From NCBI GenBank assembly GCA_036250195.1, contig JAVHZZ010000003.1:15359004-15423003 (forward strand): a stretch of DNA of 64,000 nt, written 5' to 3'. The notes below the pieces were generated by a model. The model was not told the origin of the DNA, searched no databases, and saw nothing but the letters and a program-made list of their open reading frames with translations. Source of the stretch: Mixophyes australis (taxonomy: Eukaryota > Chordata > Amphibia > Anura > Limnodynastidae). Position numbers and translations under genes: made by a program. Positions 30,656-41,744 of this stretch are shown in pieces; within the stretch, counting starts at the first letter, position 1, and each line of letters starts with the position of its first letter.

Positions 30656-30883
30656 AAAGAGGATACAAGAGAAGAATGAACGGAAAGACCCTTGATTGAA
30701 GCTAGCCACGTTACCCTGAATAAGCCTAATCTTGACTGATCATGGAAGCTACGCAGGATTAGGTCTGGTCAGTACTTGGATGGGAGACCATCTGGAAATA
30801 TGATATAGAGATGAGGTTGGTTTATCAATATTAGAAAAAAGAGGATACAAGAGAAGAATGAACGGAAAGACCCTTTATTGAAG
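30656..30883 (+). repeat. 46-bp direct repeats flanking the 5S pseudogene
   Basis: The segment running from aaagaggatacaagagaaga to ttgaag occurs at 30656-30701 and 30838-30883 with one or two mismatches. Weaker similarity (atcaatatt) extends to the left of both. The 5S-like sequence lies exactly between them, starting at the end of the first copy. Confidence 0.9.
30701..30817 (+). pseudogene. 5S rRNA pseudogene, nearly full length
   Basis: Aligns along the whole of vertebrate 5S rRNA: start gctagccacgttaccctgaa, middle gatcatggaagctacgcagg (A-box region, altered), and the intact C-box region agtacttggatgggagacca. Many differences are C-to-T or G-to-A changes at former CpG sites, typical of old methylated copies. 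The 3' end is degenerate. It may be a retroposed 5S copy or the head of a 5S-derived SINE; no SINE body is evident after it. Confidence 0.88.
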
Positions 30884-31906
30884 TTGATTGTCGTCTGCCT
30901 GTTGATGTAACATAACACCTAGAGGGGATCAACAGACACCTATCCTTGTAGGATATATGACACAGGAGTGCTTTAGAGATTTTATGGAACTATTTTGATT
31001 CACTTCATTAAATATGTTACATGTGTCTATGGGGAATTTTCCTATATGTTTTTCTGACATTTAGTTTTGCACCTTGTATGGCAAGTTACTGAGCGCCATT
31101 GTACAAACCATTGTATGTTCAAATTTATTTAGTGGTTTAGTGGTATTACATTCAGTCTGTGCAAGGCAGCTGTGGTTGTTGAAGCGCCCTAGATCTAATT
31201 TTATTTTGCTCTCCATCAAATTAGGCTGCACCTCTCAATCTCCGCCACTAAGAGACACATCTCTCAAACAAAATGCATCTACCTACAGGCTTACCGCACT
31301 GACAACTCAACTGCGTCCATATATTGCTTATTTCTTTAAGCTGCTATTAATGATTTATAATTATGCACAGTTATCGGCTACCGTGGCAACCACAGTCACA
31401 TGACACATGCGGTAGTGATCCAAGAGGCTTTCGAACACCCTCTGCTCTGTGTACACGTAATATCATTCACTCCTTTTCTTCTGCCTTCATATGATATGAT
31501 GATAGCTGTGAGCCTGTGTGTGACTGGCAGCCATACATTGCGGCCGAGAGATTTTGAAAAGGAGTTAATGCTTTGTAAGTGGGCAGCTAAGATGCATGCT
31601 TAAACAGTATTTAAACTGCTATTTAAAAAAAAAAAAGTCTGTGTGGGATTACTGCTTCAAAAGATGGATCAAGAGTCTGAATACGGAATGCACATCCATG
31701 TGTTTTGTGGCTGTATGTCTTCCCAAACAAAATGTTATGAAAGTTCTTAAATTAACACTAAACTTGAAACCTAGCTCATTCCTGACCCGAGAGTTTCTCC
31801 TTTCATGACAAACCCAATTTGTACGTTTCTGGGTGAGTACTTTTCGAGGGGATGACTTTTTCTTGTCTCTTTTAGTTTACCAGGTGAATGCCGTTCTCAG
31901 CAGACA
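30884..31906. other. No recognised feature
   Basis: Small open frames at 31074-31808 lack any family resemblance or splice pattern. Confidence 0.4.
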
Positions 31907-32575
31907 TAGGGCCTGATTCATCAAGGAACGTAAGCGGCGACTTTGTGTATACATTCTGCATGCCCAGAACCACGCCAAGGAACACAGAAATGTTCAATTC
32001 ATCTTTCAGCACAAAGGACAATAACAACAGCCTACAATGTCAGAGAGGGTAAGGGGCGGGAAAGGAGTCTCTGCCTGAAGTCAATGCCAATCCCAAGCAC
32101 ACGCAGGCACGTCAGATTCAAGCTCTGACCATCTCAAAGTTGCTGGTTTTTTCTGCCGTACTTCTTGCTCCAGCCACTGGGCTAGTCTGAGTCCTGATCA
32201 GTAGTGATGACAGCATCATATACATGCTATAACATGTGTTTGCAACCAGGAACAACTGTAAAAAATATATTTTACGTACATTAGACATTCATAACATCCT
32301 AATAAATGTATTTCATGGGAAAAAATAGATAAAAAACACTTTTTCTTATTTTTTAATGTTTTATCACTAATGGCTATATTATTAACAGGTGACATTAACT
32401 GAATATTCTCTTTTTCTGTGTGCTGTTTTGGGACTTTATAATCCACATAGGTATTGGACGTATCCTGCAGTGTCTAGACCCCATATTCATCATCACCTGT
32501 ATCTTCAGATCCGCTGCTTGTTGAATTTGGGTGTATGTTTACCTGATTTACGCGAGTTGTAAAGCAAACGCACAT
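31907..32575 (+). mobile_element. Family A non-autonomous element, second copy
   Basis: Starts gggcctgattcatcaaggaa after TA and matches 7260-7938 in the opposite orientation (landmarks gttcaattcatctttcagca, tcagattcaagctctg, ttggacgtatcctgcagtgt). The right end abuts the family B element at 32576 with no spacer, so the two may form one composite unit. Confidence 0.7.
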
Positions 32576-32897
32576 TGGCCCTGATTCATTAAGGAAAGTA
32601 AGGCAAAAAAATGAGTACGTTTTTCTCTGGACAAAACTATTACAATACAAGGGGTGCAAATTAGTTTATTATTTTGCACATAAGTTAAATACTGACTGTT
32701 TTTTCATGCAGCACACAAATACTTGATAGCTTTATTTTTACACTGAAATATAAAGCTGATCTAGGACATGTCCTACCCCAACTATAAATCTGTCCCCAAA
32801 TTTTAAATTTACCTCCCCCTCCAATGCAACATGGTTTTGCCCAGGTGCAAAGTTACTCATTTTTTTTTTGCTTTACTTTGCTTGATGAATCAGGCTC
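32576..32897 (+). mobile_element. Family B MITE, complete copy, 322 bp
   Basis: The terminal inverted repeats are ggccctgattcattaaggaa and its inverted form cttgatgaatcaggctc. The inside matches 3069-3330 and 39648-39930 (gttaaatactgactgttttt, acacaaatacttgatagctt). Non-coding. Confidence 0.75.
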
Positions 32898-33067
32898 AGA
32901 GTTTTCTTCTGGCAGTATATTGAAATGAATAGCTTTTTATTTTATAATATATAATAAGCAGCACCTGGTGATCTCTGTGCTATGTGGTGAGATTGTTGTG
33001 CTAAGAACCGTATGAGATGTTTCCTGTCACCCTCTCTAGACTGGAATTAGCGGTGTCAGGAATCTCA

Positions 33068-33612
33068 GACTGAAGTGTCTTTTACATTTCTGTCTCCATG
33101 AAAAATGGCCACCTCCATAGGCATCAATACATGGACATAGGGACACAATTTCTGAACTGTGTCATCATGCCACAGATGGCGAAGCCAACCACGTCTTGTA
33201 CTGGCTCAGCATCAGGGAGAATGCCAGACTCTTTCAGGGGAGTGAGGGAGATCACCCCTATTTCAGGGAGTCTCTCGGACATTCTGGGAGAGTAGGCAAC
33301 TATGCGTTAAAGAAAAGCAGCTAATGAATCTCTAGAGACTGAAGTGTCTTTTACATTTCTGTCTCCATTACTGAAGTCATGTTGTCTTACCTGTCAGTCT
33401 TTGATTAAATCTTGGTCTCCATGAAAACGGCCACCTCCATAGGCATCAATACATGGACATAGGACACAATTTCTGAACTGTGTCATCATGCCACAGATGG
33501 TGAAAGCCAATCAACGTCTTGTACTGGCTCAGCATCAGGGAGAATGCCAGACTCTTCAGGGAGTGAGGGAGATCACCCCTATTTCAGGGAGTCTCCCTGA
33601 CATTCAGGGAGA
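33068..33612 (+). repeat. Tandem duplication with about 270-bp offset
   Basis: The segment from gactgaagtgtcttttacat to the gggagagtaggcaac-type end appears at 33068-33300 and again from 33338 to about 33612. The second copy has an extra block near 33368-33418. The end (cagggagtctctcggacatt, gggagagtaggcaactatg) matches the right terminus of the element at 35908-36188. Confidence 0.85.
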
Positions 33613-35063
33613 GTTAACATATGTAAAAGTTCCCATACCTTGACAGATATTTAAATGACATTGTACTTGCATATGCTGGATACTGAGTGCAAGCGATTGT
33701 GCTTTGTAATCCACCATTACAGATGAACAGAGGCTGACTGCAGTGACCCGCTATGGTATTATTGACAGGAAGTCCGGTGTGCGCAAGAAAATATCTCCCC
33801 CACTGGATTTTTTTTTCAAATCTCTTTAGCTCTGATATATATTCATCCTTTTAAAAAAGTCTGATAGATGAAAACGCGTCAGGGATCTTCTGATGTGCAC
33901 CTGATTTGATCTGTCGGCTGACACGCATTGTCACCTGTCACTAGAGAGGCTGAGGAAATACCATCTCCTGTTTGTATACTGGTGTAAAGGAGCCAGGATC
34001 ACCAGTGGAGGGCGAGATCTTTACTGGACAGTGGATGATCACAGTGCACAGTTAAGCTTGATTTGAATATACTCAATGTACGGGCATTGATTTGCTGTTT
34101 ATGGATACAATTTTATGAATTAAATTATATTTTACTTTTGCTTTAAACGCACTACACTATTGTTTGCTATTTTCTATCTGAGTTTTTAGTTTGGAGTTCC
34201 TTAATCTGCACCAAAAGGATCTGGAGATCGCAGAGGGATACTTTCTCAGATAAGCGAATTTATATCTTATATCTGGTACGAGGCTAATTTGATAATTATC
34301 CTGATCACTGCTCTGATTTGGCAATATCACACTATGTTTTGGCGCTTCTTTTTTCTTTTGTATAGATATATATATATAATTTAATAAATATATAGGTATC
34401 GTGTAAAGCACAAAGGGCATTTTTAACACTGATGTGGGCAATTGCACACGGCCATAAAACCTTCATTCTTGACTTGAAATTTTCTTATCACCTCCATAGT
34501 AAAATATTCTCCCTTAAATTCTATTTCACATTTTGTCAGACACTGGTTCTCCATTAAATGAGCTCATCCTCCTCGCACCTCGTGCATTATTTATGAGCAG
34601 TTTTGCTAAGGCTAAGAGAAAATTGTACTTTTTATAGCCAGGACATTTTACGGTTCAGTGACCACATTTTGGAAGCGAGTTCTTGAAACCATATTACTTC
34701 CTAACAAGAAAATTGCATATGGATTTGATACACCCGGCGTCCCTTTAACACCACGCGTTTGTTTTACCACTTCAGCTGGCAGGGCCTAAATGTACTTACA
34801 ATTTATATTAATGATTTAGGGAGATGAGTTCTGCAGGTTAAAAATAGTCCTTTGTAATGTTCATGGTGTTAGTATAACTGTGATCAGGGAACGTCCAGCG
34901 GTCACAGGCACCAAACTCTGCACTTGTGGAGAATATTTTCCAGTGTGATTGTCTAACAGATACCGGGAGAAAATAGAACATTTATACTTTGGTATTTGTG
35001 CAGTTTATTTGGATTTGGATATGTAAGATCTCCAGAAAGTCTGTAGCCAGCAACGAAGGAGGG
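33613..35063. other. No recognised feature
   Basis: AT-rich; no exon or RNA gene recognised. Confidence 0.4.
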
Positions 35064-35165
35064 CGGAGCTGTGGCACAGTGGTTAGCATTGCTACATCGC
35101 ATCACTGTTGTCATGGGATCGATTCCAGGAGCCCTATCTGTGTGCAGTTTGTATGTTCTCAGTTC
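35064..35165 (+). mobile_element. tRNA-derived SINE, head fragment
   Basis: agctgtggcacagtggttag, then a B-box-like gggatcgattcc, and gtgtgcagtttgtatgttct. About 100 bp of the SINE head; body and tail are missing. Confidence 0.75.
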
Positions 35166-35369
35166 ATACAATATATAAACTAAAATGTCACATCATTGCT
35201 TTTATATTTTCAATTTCATGATTTAATAATTTGTTATTTCCGTATAATACACAATGGAGGCTAAATAAGTATAAACACCTAAATAACATCAGTATAAACA
35301 GTGCGTTTTGATTCATATGTTCTTTGGGCATATTTATAAAACCAGAATATGGGATACATTCTCAGTACT

Positions 35370-36320
35370 TGTTTGTAGTCTGTGTATGGAGATCTGCACA
35401 GTACAACTTCTCTTATCATGTATGTTGGGAGTGAATTATCAGTATTTGCTTCTATTCTGTGTGCATGGACATCTGCACAGTACTACTTATCTTATAATGT
35501 ATGCTGGCTAAAGTTCTCAGTATTTGTTTTTGTTCTGTGTATATGGCCATCTGCACAGTACTACTTATCTTATCCTGTATGTTGGGAGTGAATTCTCAGT
35601 AGTTGTTTTTAGGCTGTGTATGGACAACTGCACAGTACATCTTCTATTTTTGGAAGTGAATTCTCAGTATTTGTTCTTATTTTGTGTGTATGGACATCTG
35701 CATAGTACTACTTCACTTATTCTGTATGTTGGTTGAAATTCTCAGTAGTTGTTTTTATTCCGTGTATGGACATCTGCACAGTACCACTTCTCTTGTTTTG
35801 TATGTTCATTCTTTGTCCTCATTTGTTCTATATAGATTTATGCACAGTGCCACTTCCCTTGTTCTGTAAGCTCGGGCTTTGCCCTTATTTCCTATATGTA
35901 AATATATCATACTTACCTACTTTTGACACCAGCCGTCCGGGAAGAGGTCCGTCGAGGGGGCGTGGCCACGCGTGATGCACCATTAGGCCCCGCCCCTGTC
36001 AATCTTAGGAGATTCTGGCCAATCGTAGCAGGGGGCGTGACCACGATGCCGCGGTTAGCCCCGCCCCCACCATTTACAACAACGGGGAGATGCTGGATCC
36101 GGGATTTTTGCCTACTCTCTTGGGAGTCCGGGAGAACTCCCAAAAATTCGGGAGTCTCCCGGACATTCCGGGAGAGTAGGCGACTATGAAATATATATAC
36201 GCATAGTACCACTTCTCTTGTTCTGTATGCCCAGTCTGTGTCTTAATATGTGGATATCTCTATACATTTGCAGTTTATAGAGAAGCACACAGTACCACTT
36301 CCCTTTGTCAGTATGCCAGA
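35370..36320 (+). repeat. About 80-bp tandem array, interrupted by an element
   Basis: Units share tctgcacagtac.acttctct followed by tgtatgttgggagtgaattctc and cagtatttgtttttattctg. About seven units lie at 35370-35900 and about two more at 36190-36320, after a 281-bp insertion. Open frames repeating HLHSTTSLILYVG are by-products. Confidence 0.85.
35908..36188. mobile_element. Non-autonomous element, 281 bp, with 8-bp TSD
   Basis: The ends CATACTTACCTAC and GTAGGCGACTATG are imperfect inverted repeats (CATAGTCGCCTAC). The flanking octamer aaatatat is identical at 35900-35907 and 36189-36196. The element is GC-rich, with ggggcgtggcc blocks and cgggagtctcccggacattc near its right end. The 8-bp TSD suggests a hAT or similar superfamily. 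Related fragments are at 33270-33300 and about 54432-54545. Confidence 0.8.
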
Positions 36321-36694
36321 TGTAGTTCTTAATATCTGTTGCTATAATATTATTAGCAATGCTTGGGGCTTTGCTTAATGTTGGGTGACTAAGGATTACA
36401 TGCTTTAAAATGATTTACATGTTTATGTTTAGTTTCAGGCAAGCAGACAGGCATCTTATAAAAGGATAATTCCACCCAAAATGAAACATTGAGTTATGGG
36501 TGTAATTAGCTACAACAAGTTACTAAACCAAATAGTACCTGTGCTAACACGAACACTTGATTTGTAAGGTCCCTCGATAGCTTTGACACCCCTGTGTCGG
36601 ATGTCCTCTCTATTGCTGGGGTGCAGCTTCCACATTATTTTCCAGTGTCCAATCACCAGCATATGCTTCCTCATGAATATGAGTTTAAGGAGGT

Positions 36695-37340
36695 GACTGG
36701 CAGGTATGATGGAGGGGAGAGTGCGTAGAGGGCTGAGAATCACCTCAATGTGTATATAACAGTCCTCTGCTCACTCCCCCCTGCCCTCTGATACAGCACG
36801 AGGCCTATGGCGGGTGATCGGGAACTGAAACTCCTGCATTAGTGTATGAGGACTGTGTCAGGGACTGGCAGGTATGACAGAGGGAAGAGAGAGCGCGTAG
36901 AGGGCTGCGAGTCACATCAGTGTATATATAACAGCCCTCTGCTCACTCCTCCCTCCCTAATACATTATACTCTGATAGAGTACAAGGCCTATGGTGGGAG
37001 ATCGGGAACTGAAACTCCTGCATTAGTGTATGAGGACTGTGTCAGGGACTGGCAGGTATGATGGAGGGTAGAGTGCGTAGAGGGCTGTGAGTCACACCAA
37101 TATGTATATAACAGTCCTCTGCTCACTCCCCCCTCCCTAATACATTATACTCTGATAGAGAACAAGACCTATGGTGGATGATCGGGAACTGAGACTCCTG
37201 CATTAGTGTATGAGGACTATGCCAGTGACTGGCAGGTATGACAGAGGGAAGGGAGAGTGCATAGAGGGCTGCGAGTCACATCAATGTATATATAACAGCT
37301 CTCTGCTCACTCTCCCCTCCATCATACCTTATACTCTGAA
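36695..37340 (+). repeat. Four tandem units of about 170-185 bp
   Basis: Units start with gactggcaggtatga at about 36695, 36863, 37047 and 37227; the last is incomplete. Each holds gtgtatataacagtcctctgctcactc and gatcgggaactgaaactcct (shown here in parts of the unit). No coding function. Confidence 0.9.
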
Positions 37341-37366
37341 AAGGGAAATGCACAGATTGTAGTTAC

Positions 37367-37815
37367 TAGAGATGCTCACTGACCCCCGTGAACTGGTTTT
37401 GGTTTTGGATCTCGTTTAGCTTTGTGTTTTGGTTTTGGTTTTGGCAAAACCACCCTCATGTGTTTTGGATTTGGTTTTGGATTTTGTTGAAAAAATCCTA
37501 AAATATACTAAAATAACATAATTTTGCTATTTTTTTGTTCCTACATTATTATTAACCTCAATAACACTAATTTAAAGTCATTTGCAGTTAATTTTGGCCA
37601 CCTCACAGTTCACAATATTATGTTCATACATTTTCGGACAAATACTGCAGTGACCTGGCTGGATGGTAAGCGACAGAGCAATGACACAAACACACGGCAG
37701 TTCCTACCACATCTAGGACAGTGGCAGAAAAGACAAATGGGGGTCCGGCTCGGTACTCGGATCCCCTAAGTTCGGGTGTGTTCGGTACTCGAGGAACCGA
37801 GCCTGACCATCTCTA
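37367..37815. mobile_element. Non-autonomous hAT relative of the large hAT, copy 1
   Basis: The ends TAGAGATGCTC and GACCATCTCTA are inverted repeats. The flanks gtagttac and gtttttac match at 6 of 8 positions (aged TSD). The interior (tttggttttggatctc, cctcaataacactaattt, gacctggctggatggtaagc) is shared with 38639-39248 and, more weakly, with the left end of the large hAT at 40363-54010. It encodes no transposase. Confidence 0.8.
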
Positions 37816-38638
37816 GTTTTTACCAGATTTGCACACGACCCAGAAGACTGATCCTCCAGAATCAGATTACTACACACTATTAGAATATACGTGTCTTTGT
37901 GTAACTTTTACTAAACATATGACTTTGTCTTTATTGCTTCTTTTTAAGCGTTTCAGCCATGGATTTATAAGCGTCATTTCCAGTTTGACTCTTTCCGCAC
38001 AACTGACGGAGGATTGTAAATGGCACCAGAATATTCTCACAGTCTCTATGGCGTTAATCAACTGGAGGGAAGTGCAGGAGGTCACTGGTTAAATACAGGA
38101 ATATAATATTATAACTTTCATTAAAAAATTAACAGAATCTTAAATTCAATATTTAAAGACCTTGATTTAAACAGAAACACGACCTGAGTGTGTCACATTT
38201 AGATGGGATTTGGTAAAGAATAATTACGGTGCAGTAAATTACTGAGGATATCTATAATTCATGTGTAAGTCCAACATTACTTTGATAAAGATTCTTTCTC
38301 CAATACCCCATTGACTTATTATTTCAAAAGAATTACAAATGTTAAGATATAAAAAAAAAGATGAATCAAACGATGATGTGTATAATTAATATCAAAATGT
38401 AAAGGCGTTAATGCTGATGGAGTGTGAGATGGTCCTAGTGGGAATATCGCCTTCCGTTTATATATCTCACAGCGCAGAGAAGTGGAACAGAATTCCCCAG
38501 AGTTCCGTCCTTTAATCATTAAACTACAGATTGGACAATGTTTAAATCATTGCTGAGGGGATCACCCCCAATGTAAAGCAAATATCTGTTTGCTGTCAGT
38601 GATATCTAAGAACATATATAAGGCATATCCATGAAAAG

Positions 38639-39248
38639 TAGAGATGCTCACTGATCCCCGTGAACTAGTTTTGCGTTTTGTTTTGCATCTGGATTAGCTT
38701 CGTGTTTTGGTTTTGGTTTTGAATTTTTTAGGAAAAATCCTAAAATATGCTAAAATCACACATGTTTGCTCTTTTTTTGTTCCTACATTATTATTAACCT
38801 CAATAACACTAATTTCAAGTCATTTGCAGTCAATTTTGACCACCTCACAGTTCACAATATTATTTTCGTACACTTTCGGACAAAGATTGCAGCGACCTGG
38901 CTGGATGGTAAGCGACAGAGCAATGACACAAACACACGGCAGTTCCTAGCACATCTAGGACACATTGGCACACAGCAGTGGCAGAAAAGAAAAATGGTGC
39001 AAGATGGAATTGTCCTTGGGACCTCCGTCCCTTCCAAGATGGAATTGTCCTTGGGACCGCCCTCCCTCACACCGTTATTTTGGATCTTAAAAAGGAATCC
39101 AAAAATCGCAAGATCCGACGACGTCACAATGACGTTTTGCCTCGTTTTCGATTCTGAGGGAGCGTGAAAGTACCGTCTCGGCTCGGTACTCGGATCCCCT
39201 ACTTTTGGGTGTGTTCAGTTCTTGAGAAACCGAACCTGAGCATCTCTA
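38639..39248. mobile_element. Non-autonomous hAT relative, copy 2, perfect TSD
   Basis: TAGAGATGCTCACTG and CTGAGCATCTCTA terminal repeats with identical flanking octamers atgaaaag (38631-38638 and 39249-39256). It holds the same core as 37367-37815 plus agatggaattgtccttggga, which also occurs inside the large hAT near 41560. That links the short copies to the larger element as internally deleted relatives. Confidence 0.9.
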
Positions 39249-39375
39249 ATGAAAAGCCATGATATAGGTGTAACAGTTCCATGTTGCGCATCTCAATAGG
39301 GGCGGATTTTAGGGACGGGTAAATCCCTATGAATTAGGAACTTGGGTGGGACAAATTGGGCATGGCAGCCATCAA

Positions 39376-39647
39376 GCGCCTGATTCATCAAGGAGCGTAA
39401 TGTTTTTTTAAACAGACTGGAAGAGCACACACATACACCTGTATTCAACAAGGAGAGGATCTCAAGAAACGTTTCCAGCTGAACACGGGTATAAGTACGC
39501 TCTCTCTATATGGTACTTGCTGTATGCAGACAGACACAACACACTGCAGGATACGCATAATGCATATCATATGTATATGTAAAGTCCCATCAAACTGCAC
39601 AGATGAAAAATAAAACTATTAAATACATTAACACCTGTTAATAATAT
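39376..39647 (+). mobile_element. Family A element, shortened copy
   Basis: Starts gcgcctgattcatcaaggag and keeps acacactgcaggatacgcat from the other end of the element, with most of the middle missing. It is followed at once by a family B copy, as at 31907-32897. Confidence 0.55.
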
Positions 39648-39930
39648 AGGACCTGATTCATTAAGGGAAGTTAAGCAAAAAATTCAGTAAGTTTTCTTGC
39701 TCAAGTTTTCTGGACAAAACCATGTTGCAATGCAAGGGGAGTACATTTGTTTATTATTTTGCACATAAGAAAATACTGTCTGTTTTTTCGTGTAGCACAC
39801 AAATACTTGATAGCTTATTTGAACACTGGAAATTAAAGTTGATCCAGGACATGAGCTACCCCAAATATAAATCTGCCATCGCAATTTAATAAATGGCTCA
39901 CAGTGTATGTCCCCCCACCTTAACAAAACC
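39648..39930 (+). mobile_element. Family B MITE, right end incomplete
   Basis: gacctgattcattaaggga after TA, then the shared core (cacacaaatacttgatagct, aaatataaatctgcc). The right terminal repeat is not recognisable. Confidence 0.65.
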
Positions 39931-40354
39931 TTTATAGCTTACCAACTTAACTAAAATAAAAATACAGTCACGTATAAGGTTGGCAAAAATGGAGGACAGA
40001 GTTTATTAACTTAAGTAACCTTTTAAATAACCTTTGGGGACAGAGAAAGGGCACTGCGGGACAGCTACCAAGCTGATACAACCAGATAAACGTGGGAACT
40101 GGCGAACCCGCCGTACATCCACTAACAGGGGATCTCATCCCAAAACTGCCATGCGCTAAATTGGCGACAGAGTGACTGTACCTCTTCTAAACTCACAATG
40201 CCCCCCCTCAACGAGCCGGACGAGGGACCTTCTTCACCGAAGCACCAAAGAGTTACTGGTGCCTCTATGGGGACAGTGACCAGCGGCCAAACAAACACTA
40301 GCGCCTAATTAATCAGCCCCTGAACGCAGTGCCTTCAAACCGCGCAAAATTGGT
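39931..40354. other. GC-richer block of unknown origin
   Basis: Between 40020 and 40350 base composition rises. A 36-codon frame starting at 40198 (MPPLNEPDEGPSSPKHQR...) ends at a TAA at about 40306. It resembles the beginning of a retroelement ORF in style only; no family can be named. It could also be unrelated intergenic DNA. Confidence 0.3.
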
Positions 40355-40387
40355 AAAAACATTAGGGGTGTGCACTGGGCACTTTTA

Positions 40388-40603
40388 GGTGGGCATTCAA
40401 TTGTTAGCGAGATCCCGGAAAAACGAGCGCTCGAAAAATATTAGCGTTAATATGGTAATATGCGCGTAAATACCGTTAATACGGTAGTTTACTCGCTGAA
40501 TTTCAAGCTGCGAGATGAAATTCAGCGAGTAATTACCGTATTAACGCTAATATTTTTTGAGTGCTCGTTTTCCGGGGATCTCGCTAACAATTGAATACCC
40601 CCC
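40388..40603. mobile_element. Harbinger-like palindromic MITE, 216 bp
   Basis: TTA precedes it at 40385-40387 and follows it at 40604-40606, the 3-bp TSD preferred by PIF/Harbinger elements. The ends GGTGGGCATTCAATTGTTAG and its inverted form extend into an almost complete palindrome: the left half reads back as the right half through the centre at about 40500. It inserted 25 bp inside the left tip of the large hAT. Confidence 0.85.
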
Positions 40604-40859
40604 TTAGTGTTTTGTGTTTTGGGTTTTGGGTTCTGATTAGCTTGAGGTTTTGGGTTCTGATTTGTTTTGCCAAAACACCTGACGAAAGGTTTTGGTTTTG
40701 ATTTCGGGTTTTGGGTTCTGATTTATTTTTTAAAAAGCATAAAAAGCGCTAAAATCCTGTTTTTTGGTTGTTTTCCACCCCTACGCTATTAATAACCTCA
40801 ATAACATTCAATAACAATCATTTCCACTAATTTCCATTCTATTCTGAACACCTCACACC

Positions 40860-41520
40860 TCACAATATTGTTTTTAGTCCAAAACGTTGCACCGAGGTAG
40901 CTTTCTGGACTGCGTAGTGGAGTGGGCCCGGTACCCAATTTGGTACCGGGGCCACAATACCTCCGCCTTCAAATGGTCTCAATTCCACTGCACAGCTGCC
41001 TGCTCCTACATCCTCTGCAGCATATACAGGGTGTAGTTCGAGCGCGTCAATACCTTTTGTTGTTGACGATGACGGGTCATTTTCATTAATTTTGGATTTG
41101 GCAGCAACAGTCAACATTTTTTAATACCTGATACGCATCTATCTGGACTGCGTAGGTGAGTGGCCCCGGTACCCAATTTGGTACCGGGGCCACAATACCT
41201 CCTCTAACTGGTCTAAATTCCACTGCACAGATAAAAACAAAGAGCATAGTATTAGAAATGACAGTTCCTCTTTTTTGGAACTATAAAAACAAAGAACATA
41301 GTAATAGAAATGGCAGTTCCTCTTTTTTGGAACTACAGAAACAAAGAACATAGTAATAGAAATGGCAGTTCCTCTTTTTGGAACTACAGAAACAAAGACA
41401 ACCTCCTTCAACTAGTCTAAATTCCACTGCACAGATGGCGGACACCGGACGCACGTCTAAAACCAACATAGCTGTGCCGGTGACATGGCCTGCAGGAATA
41501 TCTCTGATGGAGATAGAACT
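40860..41520 (-). repeat. Scrambled duplicates of a transposase coding segment and a 52-bp tandem repeat
   Basis: The blocks ttggtaccggggccacaata near 40940 and 41177 and the block gatggcggacaccggacgca near 41434 repeat coding sequence found at about 43740-43830 inside the transposase (translated there as MLVLDVHPVSAISEVGF and LMEVLCPRYQIP). Between them, 41220-41400 has three to four copies of a roughly 50-bp unit built around ggcagttcctctttttggaa. They lie beyond the 3' end of the transposase gene on the minus strand. Confidence 0.75.
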
Positions 41521-41744
41521 AGGCCTCCAAGAGCACATAATGCCAAAAAAAAGAGTTGCAAGATGGAATTGTCCTTGGGTCCTCCCACCCACCCTGATGT
41601 TGAGGAAATAGGACATGCACATTTTAACAAACCAATCATTTCAACGACAGGGCCTACCAAACTACTGTGGCTGAAATGATTGGTTTGTTTGGGCCCCCAC
41701 ACAAAAAAAGCTATTCATCTCTCCCTGTACAAACTAAACTGGCT

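Noticed and set aside
30701..30817. Functional 5S rRNA gene
   Set aside because: Many substitutions, including in the A-box region and the stem ends, and no T-run terminator at the end; a pseudogene is the better call.
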